A stretch of DNA of 64,000 nucleotides, from contig NZ_UHIO01000001.1 of the NCBI RefSeq assembly GCF_900460315.1, positions 1,378,501 through 1,442,500 on the forward strand. The letters are read 5' to 3'. This DNA comes from Veillonella criceti (GTDB lineage Bacteria; Bacillota; Negativicutes; Veillonellales; Veillonellaceae). The notes under the pieces were generated by a model, which was given only the letters and a program-made list of their open reading frames with translations, searched no databases and was not told the origin of the DNA. How positions within the stretch are numbered: the stretch's first letter is position 1; each line of letters starts with the position of its first letter. The position numbers and the translations under genes were made by a program. This document shows, piece after piece, positions 27,440-36,280 of the stretch.

Positions 27440-28279
27440 GATTTCAACAGTGAGACCATCCGCCTTATAGCTAGCTAACTTATCTTCATTAAGTGTGATT
27501 TCATAGTCATCGAAACTACGTGGAGCGCCTTCAGCTAAATGTTTTACTTCTACTAAATTATGAACATGTGCTGTCGATGTACAACCTGATTTATTAGGAT
27601 GTGTAAACCAATATAACCGTTCTACAGCCATGCTACCTTCTGGGCGAGCCGAGGACATATCATTTTCAAATAAAGTTTTTAGTGCCTCTTTCACAAGCTC
27701 TGCATCCTCATCTGTGAAACCTGTTTTTTCTGCAAAATAACAGTTAATACTACCACATACTTTATAAACGCCATATTCAACGAAATATTTTGTACCCATT
27801 GTATCGGAAGAACGTTTACCAACTTCAGCATTCATCCCGTTTGTACTTCGCGTAATTTGCATAGTAATAACATCTACTACATCAAGACTTTTACCACGGC
27901 TAATAGAGACAGGTCCACGAATCCCAATAGAGCGTTTTTGAAACGTCATAACTTGTCCAAACGCACGCACATCAAGCCAAGTTTCACAAGATTCTTTCAC
28001 TACATCTTCAGTGCTTACTTTGTCATTAAATTTATTAGTGAAACGAGCTTCTAAAGAAGAAAATCCATCATCAATTCGTTCTTGAGATTTTACAAAAATT
28101 TCATGCCCTGTATCTTGAAAGCGATTGCGCAATTTACGTTTAATAGCCACATCAGATACTTCCCCATAGCCATCATAATCAGAACGAGGGGTATTTCCCA
28201 TTAAAGGATCCCCATTAGGATTGGCCCCATTTACAGAAAAGAATAAAACGAAATCAATTTTTTTACTTAATGTACTCAT
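27431..28279 (-). CDS. cas7: Cascade backbone protein Cas7c (Csd2)
   Basis: The 282-residue protein forms the crRNA-binding filament of the type I-C Cascade. Diagnostic features are the N-terminal FFSVNGANPNGDPLMGNTPR, WLDVRAFGQVMTFQ and the RGPVSISRGKSLDVV loop, then TRSTN. It lies 69 bp after cas8c, with AGGGAGGTAC before the ATG. The stop codon is inside the 11-bp tandem repeat. Confidence 0.96.
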   Translation of the reverse strand: MSTLSKKIDFVLFFSVNGANPNGDPLMGNTPRSDYDGYGEVSDVAIKRKLRNRFQDTGHEIFVKSQERIDDGFSSLEARFTNKFNDKVSTEDVVKESCETWLDVRAFGQVMTFQKRSIGIRGPVSISRGKSLDVVDVITMQITRSTNGMNAEVGKRSSDTMGTKYFVEYGVYKVCGSINCYFAEKTGFTDEDAELVKEALKTLFENDMSSARPEGSMAVERLYWFTHPNKSGCTSTAHVHNLVEVKHLAEGAPRSFDDYEITLNEDKLASYKADGLTVEIIE

Positions 28280-28348
28280 AGTAGTACCTCCCTAATCATT
28301 ACTCTATCAACTTAAATTAACATTTATCATTTATACTATAGCGGTTCC

Positions 28349-30361
28349 TTATTCAACAGCACTTTCTTGTTCCACCACTGTATTTTCTGCCTTTTCTTTC
28401 TTAGTATAGAAAAGTTGTTTTTGAGCATAATAACCTAGTATAAAATCTTCTTTTAACACAGCTCTTGCTACACTTGTACTACCAGCTTCAGCTTCTCTAA
28501 TTCCATTATAGATTTCAGTAAGTAAATTACTATACATTATTTGAAGGCCATATTTTCGTTTTTTCAAACTATTTTGATACGGCATACTTTTTCGCTGTAA
28601 TAAAGTAGCAATTTGTAATGGACGACTCTGCATAGCACTCCACAATCGCTCTGCGTTCGTTATACGTCCTTCACTTTTACTATTACTGGACATAGCGTCC
28701 ATTTCTAACTTTTCATAAGTCGCTAACAAACGACCATACAAGAAACTGCGTGAATTTTCCATACGCAAAGCCCCCTTCTCATCAAAAACTTGGTATCCTT
28801 TATCTGCTTTATGTTTCTTTATAATGCTACAACAACGATTTAGTGCTGCATCCCAAAATTTATCATAGGATTCTCTATTTTTTAAACGATTAACTGCAGT
28901 CTGAAAAAAATCACTAGGCAATGGTCTACCGGTTAATACACATGGCAAAAGTCGTTCTAAATTTTTACGTACTACCTTCTTTTGCTGACAAACAATACCC
29001 TTATCGCCCTCTTCACCATAAGTGTAATTAATCAACTTTCGTAAACTAGGCGCTTGCATAATACGCGACTGAGTTCTCACATCCCAATACGGCCAAGCTA
29101 AATCAATATACCACTGCTGTGCCCGTTCTTTAATATCGGAAATAACAAAACTTTGAAAATATTTCACCGACATACGACCATTACTGCTTTTTTCAATAAT
29201 CAAAACGCAGAAATATTTATCGCAGTCATCTGTCTCACGCATTCCTTCACCAGCAAAGTACTTATTTATTGCTGGTACTAAATGCTCAATGAATATGTCG
29301 CCATGATTCGAAGAATTATTAGGCGCCTCTTCATCATTTGCATTGTCATCATAGTCATTATCGTAGTCATCATAATCATCATCATTTACACTATTTACTT
29401 CTTGATCTTCAAAGAAAGGAGCTTGAGCCGCCAACAAGTCATAAGATAACCAAGATACACAATAGGAATTTTCCCCTAAATAATACTTATACTTATCACT
29501 ATCTAATAAAAACTTTAACATGTTATGAATCTTTTGCGAAGTTTCATAGCCAATATGAATAATTTGTTCCCCATCTGTAAAACGGCCAAAATATGTATCC
29601 TTATGATTACTAATACTGATTAACTTAGCTTTACCAACAAGACCTCGATGCGTACTAATACAATACATCTTTTTGCCAGCAATATCACAATACTCTTGTT
29701 CAGGCTGTGCTTCATTTTGAGCGGTTACATAATCAATATACAACTGGTGAAATTCCTTATCTTGCGAAACAGTGATAATACCTTTATCAGCATAAGCAAT
29801 TTCAAAGGTAATAAATAACTTAGCCAAATCAACCTTCGTTACCTTACCTTCTGTTTCATAAATTACCGTTGAACCCTCTAGAGTATATGCCTGACCTTGC
29901 GTTACATTATTGGCTATATCTTCAAGAAGTGTATTTCCTCTCACGTAGCGATAAATGGCTTCAAACGCAATATTTTGCTTATTATGTTGCTGTAAAAATG
30001 CTTTTATATCATCTTGCACTTCAAAATACAATCTATTCTTTTCAATCCCTTTTTTAGAGCCATCGCTAACTAGATAACTGACTTCATCACAAATAGGATG
30101 GGGCGCAGCGTTTGTTGTCCGATTAATAGACCCTTCTGTCACAGGAAATACAATATACTCGTTTTGTGCCAAATAATCCCCATTTATTAAGCGTCCCTCT
30201 TCATTTAAAGTAATTACAAAGATATCTTTACCAGTTGCTGATTTTTTATTACTGTGATACAGAGGTAACAAATTAGGTTCTTTCATATTGTCACTATTAT
30301 CTACAATCCCTCGTTTAAGGGCTTGATCGTAAGTAGTTAATAGTACCTTCAATAAATTCAT
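28349..30361 (-). CDS. cas8c: Cascade large subunit Cas8c (Csd1) with acidic insertion
   Basis: The 670-residue protein recognises the PAM and recruits Cas3. The I-C large-subunit pattern is seen in LLTTYDQALKRGIVDNSDN, CISTHRGLVGKAK, CVSWLSYDLL and the C-terminal GRLLATYEKLE and ADKGYQVFDEKG regions. An internal initiation site producing a Cas11c small subunit is known in this subtype and may exist here, but I could not fix it. Residues about 318-349 are almost purely Asp/Asn/Tyr/Glu and look like an added disordered loop. It overlaps the cas5 stop by four bases. Confidence 0.95.
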   Translation of the reverse strand: MNLLKVLLTTYDQALKRGIVDNSDNMKEPNLLPLYHSNKKSATGKDIFVITLNEEGRLINGDYLAQNEYIVFPVTEGSINRTTNAAPHPICDEVSYLVSDGSKKGIEKNRLYFEVQDDIKAFLQQHNKQNIAFEAIYRYVRGNTLLEDIANNVTQGQAYTLEGSTVIYETEGKVTKVDLAKLFITFEIAYADKGIITVSQDKEFHQLYIDYVTAQNEAQPEQEYCDIAGKKMYCISTHRGLVGKAKLISISNHKDTYFGRFTDGEQIIHIGYETSQKIHNMLKFLLDSDKYKYYLGENSYCVSWLSYDLLAAQAPFFEDQEVNSVNDDDYDDYDNDYDDNANDEEAPNNSSNHGDIFIEHLVPAINKYFAGEGMRETDDCDKYFCVLIIEKSSNGRMSVKYFQSFVISDIKERAQQWYIDLAWPYWDVRTQSRIMQAPSLRKLINYTYGEEGDKGIVCQQKKVVRKNLERLLPCVLTGRPLPSDFFQTAVNRLKNRESYDKFWDAALNRCCSIIKKHKADKGYQVFDEKGALRMENSRSFLYGRLLATYEKLEMDAMSSNSKSEGRITNAERLWSAMQSRPLQIATLLQRKSMPYQNSLKKRKYGLQIMYSNLLTEIYNGIREAEAGSTSVARAVLKEDFILGYYAQKQLFYTKKEKAENTVVEQESAVE

Positions 30362-31155
30362 TCACTGTCACCTCCTTCAGCTTCATACAAAGCCAGCTCC
30401 TCATCTGCAGGGATATATCGTATATCTTTTAACTTAGGATATGGTCTTAATTTATGGGTAATTTCACACTCTTCAGGACGTTTAAACGTAATAACTCCAT
30501 CACGCATAAAAATAGATGTAAAATTAGAATATAAATGACCATCCGTATATGACTGTGTCACACCTTTTTGCCGTGGTTCCCGTTTATCTTGATTAGCAAA
30601 ACCAGGATAAATAAAGGAGTGAAACATAATTCCATAAGACACATCACCCGTCTTTACTGGCTTTAGCGCCTCATACTCATTTTGGCGTAATCGTTCAACA
30701 TATCCTAAACATTCCCTCGTACCTAAGAAAATATCCCGACGGCCACCTTTACTCATAGAACGTAAAATAATCTGCTCATGCTTTATTTCATCCCAATCTT
30801 TTTTCATATCAGGAAATTGTTCATTCCACTCAAAGTGAAACTTAATCGCATAGGCCACATCTTTTAAATAGGTAAAATACGATAAATCTTTATTGGGAAT
30901 GCCCGTTTTACTATCTGATGTTCCTAAAGGCAATAAAATACCTCTCGTTTCCATTTTTACAGGATTTAGTACCTTTAATTCATCGATTACGTAGTAAATA
31001 CTAGGCTTCCAATAAGAAGCTTCCACAATACCTTTTAACGCTTGATATGTCGGCACTTGGTAAGTGAACTTTTCACCGCCCCCTTTTGACATAGGATCCG
31101 TAAATAAAGCATACTCACCATATACCTTCATATAAAATGGTTTGGATTGAAACAT
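30358..31155 (-). CDS. cas5: crRNA-processing Cas5c (Cas5d)
   Basis: The 265-residue protein replaces Cas6 in subtype I-C: it cuts pre-crRNA below the repeat hairpin and caps the 5' handle. Visible are MKVYGEYALFTDPMSKGGGE, YQVPTYQALKGIVEASYWKP and GTRECLGYVERL. The absence of cas6 in the locus is normal for this subtype. It follows cas3 by 13 bases. Confidence 0.96.
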   Translation of the reverse strand: MFQSKPFYMKVYGEYALFTDPMSKGGGEKFTYQVPTYQALKGIVEASYWKPSIYYVIDELKVLNPVKMETRGILLPLGTSDSKTGIPNKDLSYFTYLKDVAYAIKFHFEWNEQFPDMKKDWDEIKHEQIILRSMSKGGRRDIFLGTRECLGYVERLRQNEYEALKPVKTGDVSYGIMFHSFIYPGFANQDKREPRQKGVTQSYTDGHLYSNFTSIFMRDGVITFKRPEECEITHKLRPYPKLKDIRYIPADEELALYEAEGGDSE

Positions 31156-31168
31156 AGCATCCCCTCCT

Positions 31169-33907
31169 CTAGTAAATCAGTGTTTCCATTTCACCCTTTA
31201 TAAAACCTTTTTTGCCATCATAATCTTGCTTTTGCAAGATACAAATTTGTTTATCTAACTCCCAAGACACTGTACAGTCATTAATCATATCACGACGAAT
31301 GGAAATGGTATATCGTTGTAACCGACGTAAAACTTGTCTTAATTCTTTATAAATATCATCTCCCGACCAAGTAGTAATTTGACCCAAGATATCATATAAC
31401 TTATTTAATAATGCGCTGCATTCTTCACTCTCATATGGCACAATAACAGTTACCGTATTATCATCAATCAGTCTAAAATTGTCTCCAGCTGTACGGAAAC
31501 TTTGCTTTAAGATAGGATTTATCTTACTTCTTATTTTCTTACCACTTAATAAGGCTCTTACAAGATCAGCTTCTGATGCTGTTTTTTGAGAAAATTCATC
31601 ATAAATACGTTGATTGGTACTTAACAAATCTAACATGGTTAACTTTATCTTATTTCCTTTAAATTTAATTTCATATTTTAATGCATCACCATCTTTATTT
31701 TGTAAATTTCTATACAATTCTTTATTATAGGCCACTAATAATTCATTAATAGAATTCGTCATCGTAAAGCTTGAATCCTCTTTATTAAAAATCCAATTAT
31801 GTATATCTATTCTATCCAATATCGATTTAGTGGCTGTCCGGGCCATTTGAAACAAAGGAAGATAACTTAATTTTTCTTCCTTATAATTCATAATATACAC
31901 TAAACCTTTTCGTTGCTTTTTTCCTTCACGATTACAACGTCCTGCTGATTGAATAATACTATCTATCCCAATTAATGAGCGATATACCACATCAAAATCT
32001 ACATCTACCCCCGCTTCAATCAGCTTTGTACTAATACAAATAAGACGTTGATTACTTTCTCCTTTACGTAAAGCTTTTAATTGAGATTTTATCTTAACAA
32101 TATAATCTAAACGGTGAGCTGCACACTGATTTGTTGTTAAATTATATAAAGAAATATCTTCTGTTTGTCCACTACCAATCAAAGCTACTTCTAACGCCTC
32201 ATACAAGGTAGTCACTGCTTTCTTAGTATTAACTACTACTAAAATACTTTGCTCTGACTGAATCCGTTCTAAAAGATGATTAATTAATCCTTCTGTCGAT
32301 AATGTAGCTTGATGGTTTTTGCCTAATAAACTTCTGTATTCCACTCGTGAAAAAATCTCATTAGTACTATTTTCTTTAGAGGTTAATTCAATCAACGGTA
32401 CTTCCGTACCCTTAGCAAAGGTACGATAACCATAAATACAAGGATAACTTAACACCGCGCTCTGATCATAGCCAGGTGGCGTAGCCGTACAATGAATCAA
32501 AGTTACGCCTGCCATCTTAGTTAAAAAATTCATCATTAAATTATAGTTATAAATTATCTCAGGAGGCAAACTTTGAATTTCATCAATTATGATTGTTGAG
32601 TTTATCAATTTACAGAATCGACGAATTGAAGCCGCGCGACTGGCAAACAATGTATTACTAAGTTGTACAATCGTAGTTAAAACAACAGGAATCTCCCAAG
32701 ACTCACGTAAATAATTTACATAACTATAGTCCTCGTCCTCTGTATATGAGTTTTCTAAAACTTGCTCATCACCTAATGTTTTTTCTTTATAATCATCAAT
32801 AATGTTTGAATGGTGTTCTAAAATATAACTTTCTATGTCTGCTCTAGTCCCCCTTGCCGTTAAAACATCTTTAATTTCTTGCGCATTTTGCTCAAGAACA
32901 GATAAAAAGGCGGTCGTATAGAAAATCCGCTTCTTATTGAAATGTTTAGCATTTTCAATAGCAAATCTTAGCGCCGCATACGTTTTACCTGAACCTACTG
33001 GCATATCTAATTTAAAATTCCCTTGTTTACATTGAACGGCTTTTTCCAACACCTCATCCGCTAATGCTGTCCGCACACGATTTAATTCATTACTCGGCGC
33101 ACCCAATTGTTTATAAAAGTTTGTAATTTGCTGACTCAACTCATCCCAAACAGTTTGCGTTTCTTCTTTACTATAGCGTTTATCCATAATATCTCGACCA
33201 AAATTAGCAGAGTCATAAATGTCACTTTCTTTCAAGATCGATAAGATCAATCGTGCTTGATAAGCCTCATAAGTAGCTTTTGCAATAGTACGTTCCACCT
33301 TATTGACCTTAGGATCATATTCCTGAAGTAATTCTTCTTTCAATGCATCCCATTTTGCAAATTCCTCATACCCTTGAATGAATAATTCCTCTAAAGTTTG
33401 ATGATAATTTTCTACTAACCAATCATTTAACATGGTAAAAAATTCTTGCTCTTCTTCTTTATTTTCACCATAATTTTTTTGATATTCATTAATACGATAT
33501 ATAAACTTACATGAATTATCTTTAAATATATCAAAAAGGCCATGATGAGCTAAGATTGCATACTGCATGATTGCCAAATATAGTTTGCGTTGTCTCTGTT
33601 CACTTTTAGAAATAACTATTTGTTTTTCTTGTCCATTTTTCCAAACTGACTGGCTCACTTCTTTTAAATATCGAGCACCAGTATTGGAGTGAATAACTTT
33701 ACCTTTTGTTTCACCATTAATATAGCTTTGAAAAGCCGTTGTCGCCTTGCCTGAATCATGTAGCAGTCCTACTAAGAAACACATTGTTGGTATACCAATC
33801 TCTTGCCCCATTTTTTTAGAATACTCTGCACAATTTTGTAAGTGTTCAAATATGTATTGTGTTTTAACTTCTTTGTTATACATATTAGCATGAACTATCA
33901 TATTCAT
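31169..33907 (-). CDS. cas3: Cas3 helicase-nuclease (type I-C)
   Basis: The 912-residue protein degrades target DNA after Cascade binding. The N-terminal HD nuclease has VGLLHDSGKATTAF (His50-Asp51) and AHHGLFDIF (His121-His122). The helicase part has Walker A MPVGSGKTYAALR (about 302-314), the DEIQSLPPE box, TATPPG and the IIQSAGRCNREG motif VI. It is the first gene of the operon. GAGGAGG precedes the ATG at 33907, and a promoter lies about 40-70 bp upstream. Confidence 0.97.
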   Translation of the reverse strand: MNMIVHANMYNKEVKTQYIFEHLQNCAEYSKKMGQEIGIPTMCFLVGLLHDSGKATTAFQSYINGETKGKVIHSNTGARYLKEVSQSVWKNGQEKQIVISKSEQRQRKLYLAIMQYAILAHHGLFDIFKDNSCKFIYRINEYQKNYGENKEEEQEFFTMLNDWLVENYHQTLEELFIQGYEEFAKWDALKEELLQEYDPKVNKVERTIAKATYEAYQARLILSILKESDIYDSANFGRDIMDKRYSKEETQTVWDELSQQITNFYKQLGAPSNELNRVRTALADEVLEKAVQCKQGNFKLDMPVGSGKTYAALRFAIENAKHFNKKRIFYTTAFLSVLEQNAQEIKDVLTARGTRADIESYILEHHSNIIDDYKEKTLGDEQVLENSYTEDEDYSYVNYLRESWEIPVVLTTIVQLSNTLFASRAASIRRFCKLINSTIIIDEIQSLPPEIIYNYNLMMNFLTKMAGVTLIHCTATPPGYDQSAVLSYPCIYGYRTFAKGTEVPLIELTSKENSTNEIFSRVEYRSLLGKNHQATLSTEGLINHLLERIQSEQSILVVVNTKKAVTTLYEALEVALIGSGQTEDISLYNLTTNQCAAHRLDYIVKIKSQLKALRKGESNQRLICISTKLIEAGVDVDFDVVYRSLIGIDSIIQSAGRCNREGKKQRKGLVYIMNYKEEKLSYLPLFQMARTATKSILDRIDIHNWIFNKEDSSFTMTNSINELLVAYNKELYRNLQNKDGDALKYEIKFKGNKIKLTMLDLLSTNQRIYDEFSQKTASEADLVRALLSGKKIRSKINPILKQSFRTAGDNFRLIDDNTVTVIVPYESEECSALLNKLYDILGQITTWSGDDIYKELRQVLRRLQRYTISIRRDMINDCTVSWELDKQICILQKQDYDGKKGFIKGEMETLIY

Positions 33908-33946
33908 TAAAGAGCCCTCCTCAAAATTACCATTATCTTATGTCAC

Positions 33947-33975
33947 ATTATATCTCTATTATTCTAAAAATGCAA
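33947..33975 (-). promoter_or_regulatory. cas operon promoter
   Basis: On the minus strand TTGCAT (33970-33975) and TATAAT (33947-33952) are 17 bp apart, giving a leader of about 35 nt before cas3. It lies just downstream of the terminator of the small RNA unit. Confidence 0.65.
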
Positions 33976-33985
33976 TCTTAAAATC

Positions 33986-34120
33986 CAAAAAGAAAAAGTT
34001 CGTATCAAAATTGATACGAACCCTTCTTAATTGTAAATTAAATCCATATAAGCATCCTTCAATCCACACCGCCAAAGCGGAGACATAGGAGTAAACTCCC
34101 TATTACCTTTCAGTAATTCT
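33986..34120 (-). ncRNA. Candidate CRISPR-repeat-containing small RNA upstream of cas3 (CreR/CreA-like)
   Basis: This minus-strand unit has a promoter TTGAAG (34151-34156) and TACAAT (34127-34132) with an 18-bp spacer. The predicted RNA begins near 34120 and carries two short hairpins (34102-34117 and 34086-34102). A 29-nt element follows (34084 down to 34056) that begins GTCT, contains the hairpin CCGC-TTTG-GCGG and ends GTGGATTGAAG. Both ends equal those of the array repeat, with a different stem. Exactly 35 nt follow (34055-34021), the length of array spacers, and then a perfect 10-bp terminator hairpin (33999-34020) with T runs. The design repeat-spacer-terminator is that of single-repeat Cas-guided regulatory RNAs. 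I found no match for its seed with a TTC PAM in the local promoters. An alternative is the 19-codon ORF at 34027-34086. Confidence 0.6.
34027..34086 (-). CDS. Possible 19-residue peptide overlapping the repeat-like element
   Basis: An ATG at 34086, nine bases after GGGAG, opens a 19-codon frame beginning MSPLWRCGLK and ending with TAA just before the terminator. It runs through the repeat-like element and the spacer-like stretch. It could be a leader peptide or toxin-like peptide, or coincidence. I recognise no family. Confidence 0.25.
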   Translation of the reverse strand: MSPLWRCGLKDAYMDLIYN

Positions 34121-34213
34121 ACCTAAATTGTAACACAGAAGTTTTAACGACTTCAAACTTTCAATATATACATTTTAATATGAACCTTTTATATAACCTA
34201 TCATACAAAAACA

Positions 34214-34237
34214 CAGCAGGCCTATACAAGCCTGCTG
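34214..34237 (-). terminator. Terminator of the DASS transporter/hydratase operon
   Basis: CAGCAGGC (34214-34221) pairs with GCCTGCTG (34230-34237), followed on the minus strand by a T-rich run, shortly after the transporter stop codon. Confidence 0.85.
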
Positions 34238-34243
34238 CGTACT

Positions 34244-35656
34244 TTACCATAAGCCTAACATATGCCACCAAGCGGAACCTATGCCAAACCAAATTATTAT
34301 ATTAATAACAGATACTTGAAAACCTAACTTCCACCACATCGACTGCGATACGTAGCCAGCGCCAAAGTAAATTGGTGCCGGAGCTGCTGCATAGTGTGTT
34401 AATGACATACACAAGTTAGAAGCAAAGGCAAATACTAACACAGCCAAATACACGGGTGCTCCAGCTGCCACAGCAATCGTAATAAAAGCGGAATACAGGG
34501 CGGTAATGTGAGCGGTCAAACTTGCAAAACCATAATGAATATAAAAATAGATAAGCAATAAAATAGTCAAAGTAGCTAACCAAGATACACCAACTAAAGC
34601 ACTACTGATATGAACTGACATCCAATCAATGATACCCGTCTTAGCAAGTTGACCAGCTAAGCCTACTAAAGTGCCCATCCAAATCAACGTATCCCAAGCA
34701 CCTTTTTCATCTAATACGTCTTGCCATGTCAATATCTTCGTAATCAACATACTCGATACGCCTAATAGGGCCACTACAGTCGCATGAATACCCGTAATAT
34801 TCGAAGTACTCCATAATAATAAAGCGCCTATAAAAATAATAGCTACCAATTTTTCAGCAGAACTCATCGGGCCCATATCCACTAATTCTCGCTGTGCTAA
34901 TGCTTGTGCTTCTGGCGTTTTTTTCAACTCTGGTGGATACACCTTATACAAATAATATGGCACTACGGCTAAAGCAATCAGCCCCGGTACTATAGCGGCC
35001 AAAGCCCAAGTCCCCCAGGACATATTAATACCTAATGCTTGGCTAGCTAATAAGATAGCCAATGGATTACCGGCCATAGAGGTCATAAACATAGCTGATG
35101 TTATCGTATTGCCTTGATACTCTGCTTGCATCAAAAAGGCCCCTACACGCCGTGGATTCTTATCTGGTTCAGAATCAAAAGCTGAAGCTAACCCCCTAAC
35201 GATAGGAAATAAAATACCTCCAGCACGTGCTGCATTGGAAGGTGTAGCCGGACTAATAATTAAATCGCTTAAAATAATAGTATAAGCTAACTTTAACGTA
35301 CTTGTTCCCATTTTAGTAATTAACCAAAATGCAATACGTCGCCCTAACCCAGTTTTTATAAAACTTTTGGCAAATAAAAATGCCGCTACAATTAACCAAA
35401 TACTACTATTACCAAAACCAGCTAACGCTTGGCTCGGTTTTAGAATATTTGCTAATTGAGTAATGGTAATACTAATAAATGCAATAGCCCCTATAGGTAA
35501 TGGCTGCAATATAAAGCCAATAATGGTACTTAAAAATATCGCTAGCAAATACCAAGCCTGCGTCGTGAGCCCTTCTGGTACTGGCAAAACAGCAATTCCT
35601 ACCCCTACTATGATAGGAACTATCCAAGACGCTATTGTTTTACTCCTATTGTTCAT
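34244..35656 (-). CDS. DASS-family dicarboxylate/tartrate transporter
   Basis: The 470-residue membrane protein has about 12 helices and belongs to the divalent anion:sodium symporter family (CitT/TtdT group). The SNT-type motif is visible in SPATPSNAARAGGILFPI and a matching second half-site in SLTHYAAAPAPIYF. It likely exchanges C4-dicarboxylates such as tartrate, malate, fumarate or succinate. It is the third gene after the two hydratase subunits, so it probably imports their substrate. The start has a weak AGGGAT site. Confidence 0.85.
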   Translation of the reverse strand: MNNRSKTIASWIVPIIVGVGIAVLPVPEGLTTQAWYLLAIFLSTIIGFILQPLPIGAIAFISITITQLANILKPSQALAGFGNSSIWLIVAAFLFAKSFIKTGLGRRIAFWLITKMGTSTLKLAYTIILSDLIISPATPSNAARAGGILFPIVRGLASAFDSEPDKNPRRVGAFLMQAEYQGNTITSAMFMTSMAGNPLAILLASQALGINMSWGTWALAAIVPGLIALAVVPYYLYKVYPPELKKTPEAQALAQRELVDMGPMSSAEKLVAIIFIGALLLWSTSNITGIHATVVALLGVSSMLITKILTWQDVLDEKGAWDTLIWMGTLVGLAGQLAKTGIIDWMSVHISSALVGVSWLATLTILLLIYFYIHYGFASLTAHITALYSAFITIAVAAGAPVYLAVLVFAFASNLCMSLTHYAAAPAPIYFGAGYVSQSMWWKLGFQVSVINIIIWFGIGSAWWHMLGLW

Positions 35657-35719
35657 AACTATCCCTATCTTTACCTAATTATAAAGTTTTATCATTACTC
35701 TCAACAAGGACACGCTCTA

Positions 35720-36271
35720 CTAATCCCGTTTATATTTAGGTACTTCTTGCTTCTGCAATACATTCCCTTCTGTATCAATACCCACAATAACGCGGTAACG
35801 ATCAAAATATAATTTTTTAATCGACTCAGTCCCTAACTCAGGATACAGTACAATCTCAGCAGATTTAACACGAGCTGCATTAATAGCTGACGCACCACCA
35901 ACACCTAATAAGGATACGCCACCATATTGTTTACACAAATCAGCTACATAAGGAGCTCGGTCACCTTTGCCCAAAAAGGCAACAACGCCTAATTGAAACA
36001 TCATTTCCACAAAAGGATCCATACGTGCAGCGGTCGTAGGACCATTTGAATTAAATACTTGACCTGGCTGAGGTGGACATGGACCAGCATAATATACTAA
36101 TTGATTGGTCCAATCTAATGGTGATTGTTCCCCTGCATCTAACAAATCTTTAATTCGTTTATGAGCTGCATCACGACAAGTATATACATAGCCGGATAGA
36201 TATAAAACATCGCCTACTTTTAATTGTTTCACAAATTCTTTAGTTAATGGTAATTGTACGTCCCGTTCCAT
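35720..36271 (-). CDS. Fumarate/tartrate hydratase class I, beta subunit (first pair)
   Basis: The 183-residue protein corresponds to the C-terminal beta part of class I fumarases or TtdB. Family marks are VGDVLYLSGYVYTCRDAAHKR, YYAGPCPP, the SNGPTTAARMDPFVEMM segment and FLGKG. AGGAGG overlapping the alpha stop region drives translation. Together with the alpha subunit it hydrates fumarate or dehydrates tartrate; which one cannot be told from sequence by eye. A second pair at 48291-49715 is about as long, but with different details. Confidence 0.85.
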   Translation of the reverse strand: MERDVQLPLTKEFVKQLKVGDVLYLSGYVYTCRDAAHKRIKDLLDAGEQSPLDWTNQLVYYAGPCPPQPGQVFNSNGPTTAARMDPFVEMMFQLGVVAFLGKGDRAPYVADLCKQYGGVSLLGVGGASAINAARVKSAEIVLYPELGTESIKKLYFDRYRVIVGIDTEGNVLQKQEVPKYKRD

Positions 36272-36280
36272 AATAGCCTC

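Noticed and set aside
25382-33907. Missing cas6 as a sign of a defective CRISPR system
   Set aside because: Type I-C systems use Cas5c for crRNA processing and lack cas6; the gene set is complete.
33940-34200. Direct targeting of the cas3 promoter by the spacer-like 35 nt
   Set aside because: I compared the seed ATGCTTATATGG with every TTC in the local promoter region on both strands and found no convincing match, so no target is claimed.
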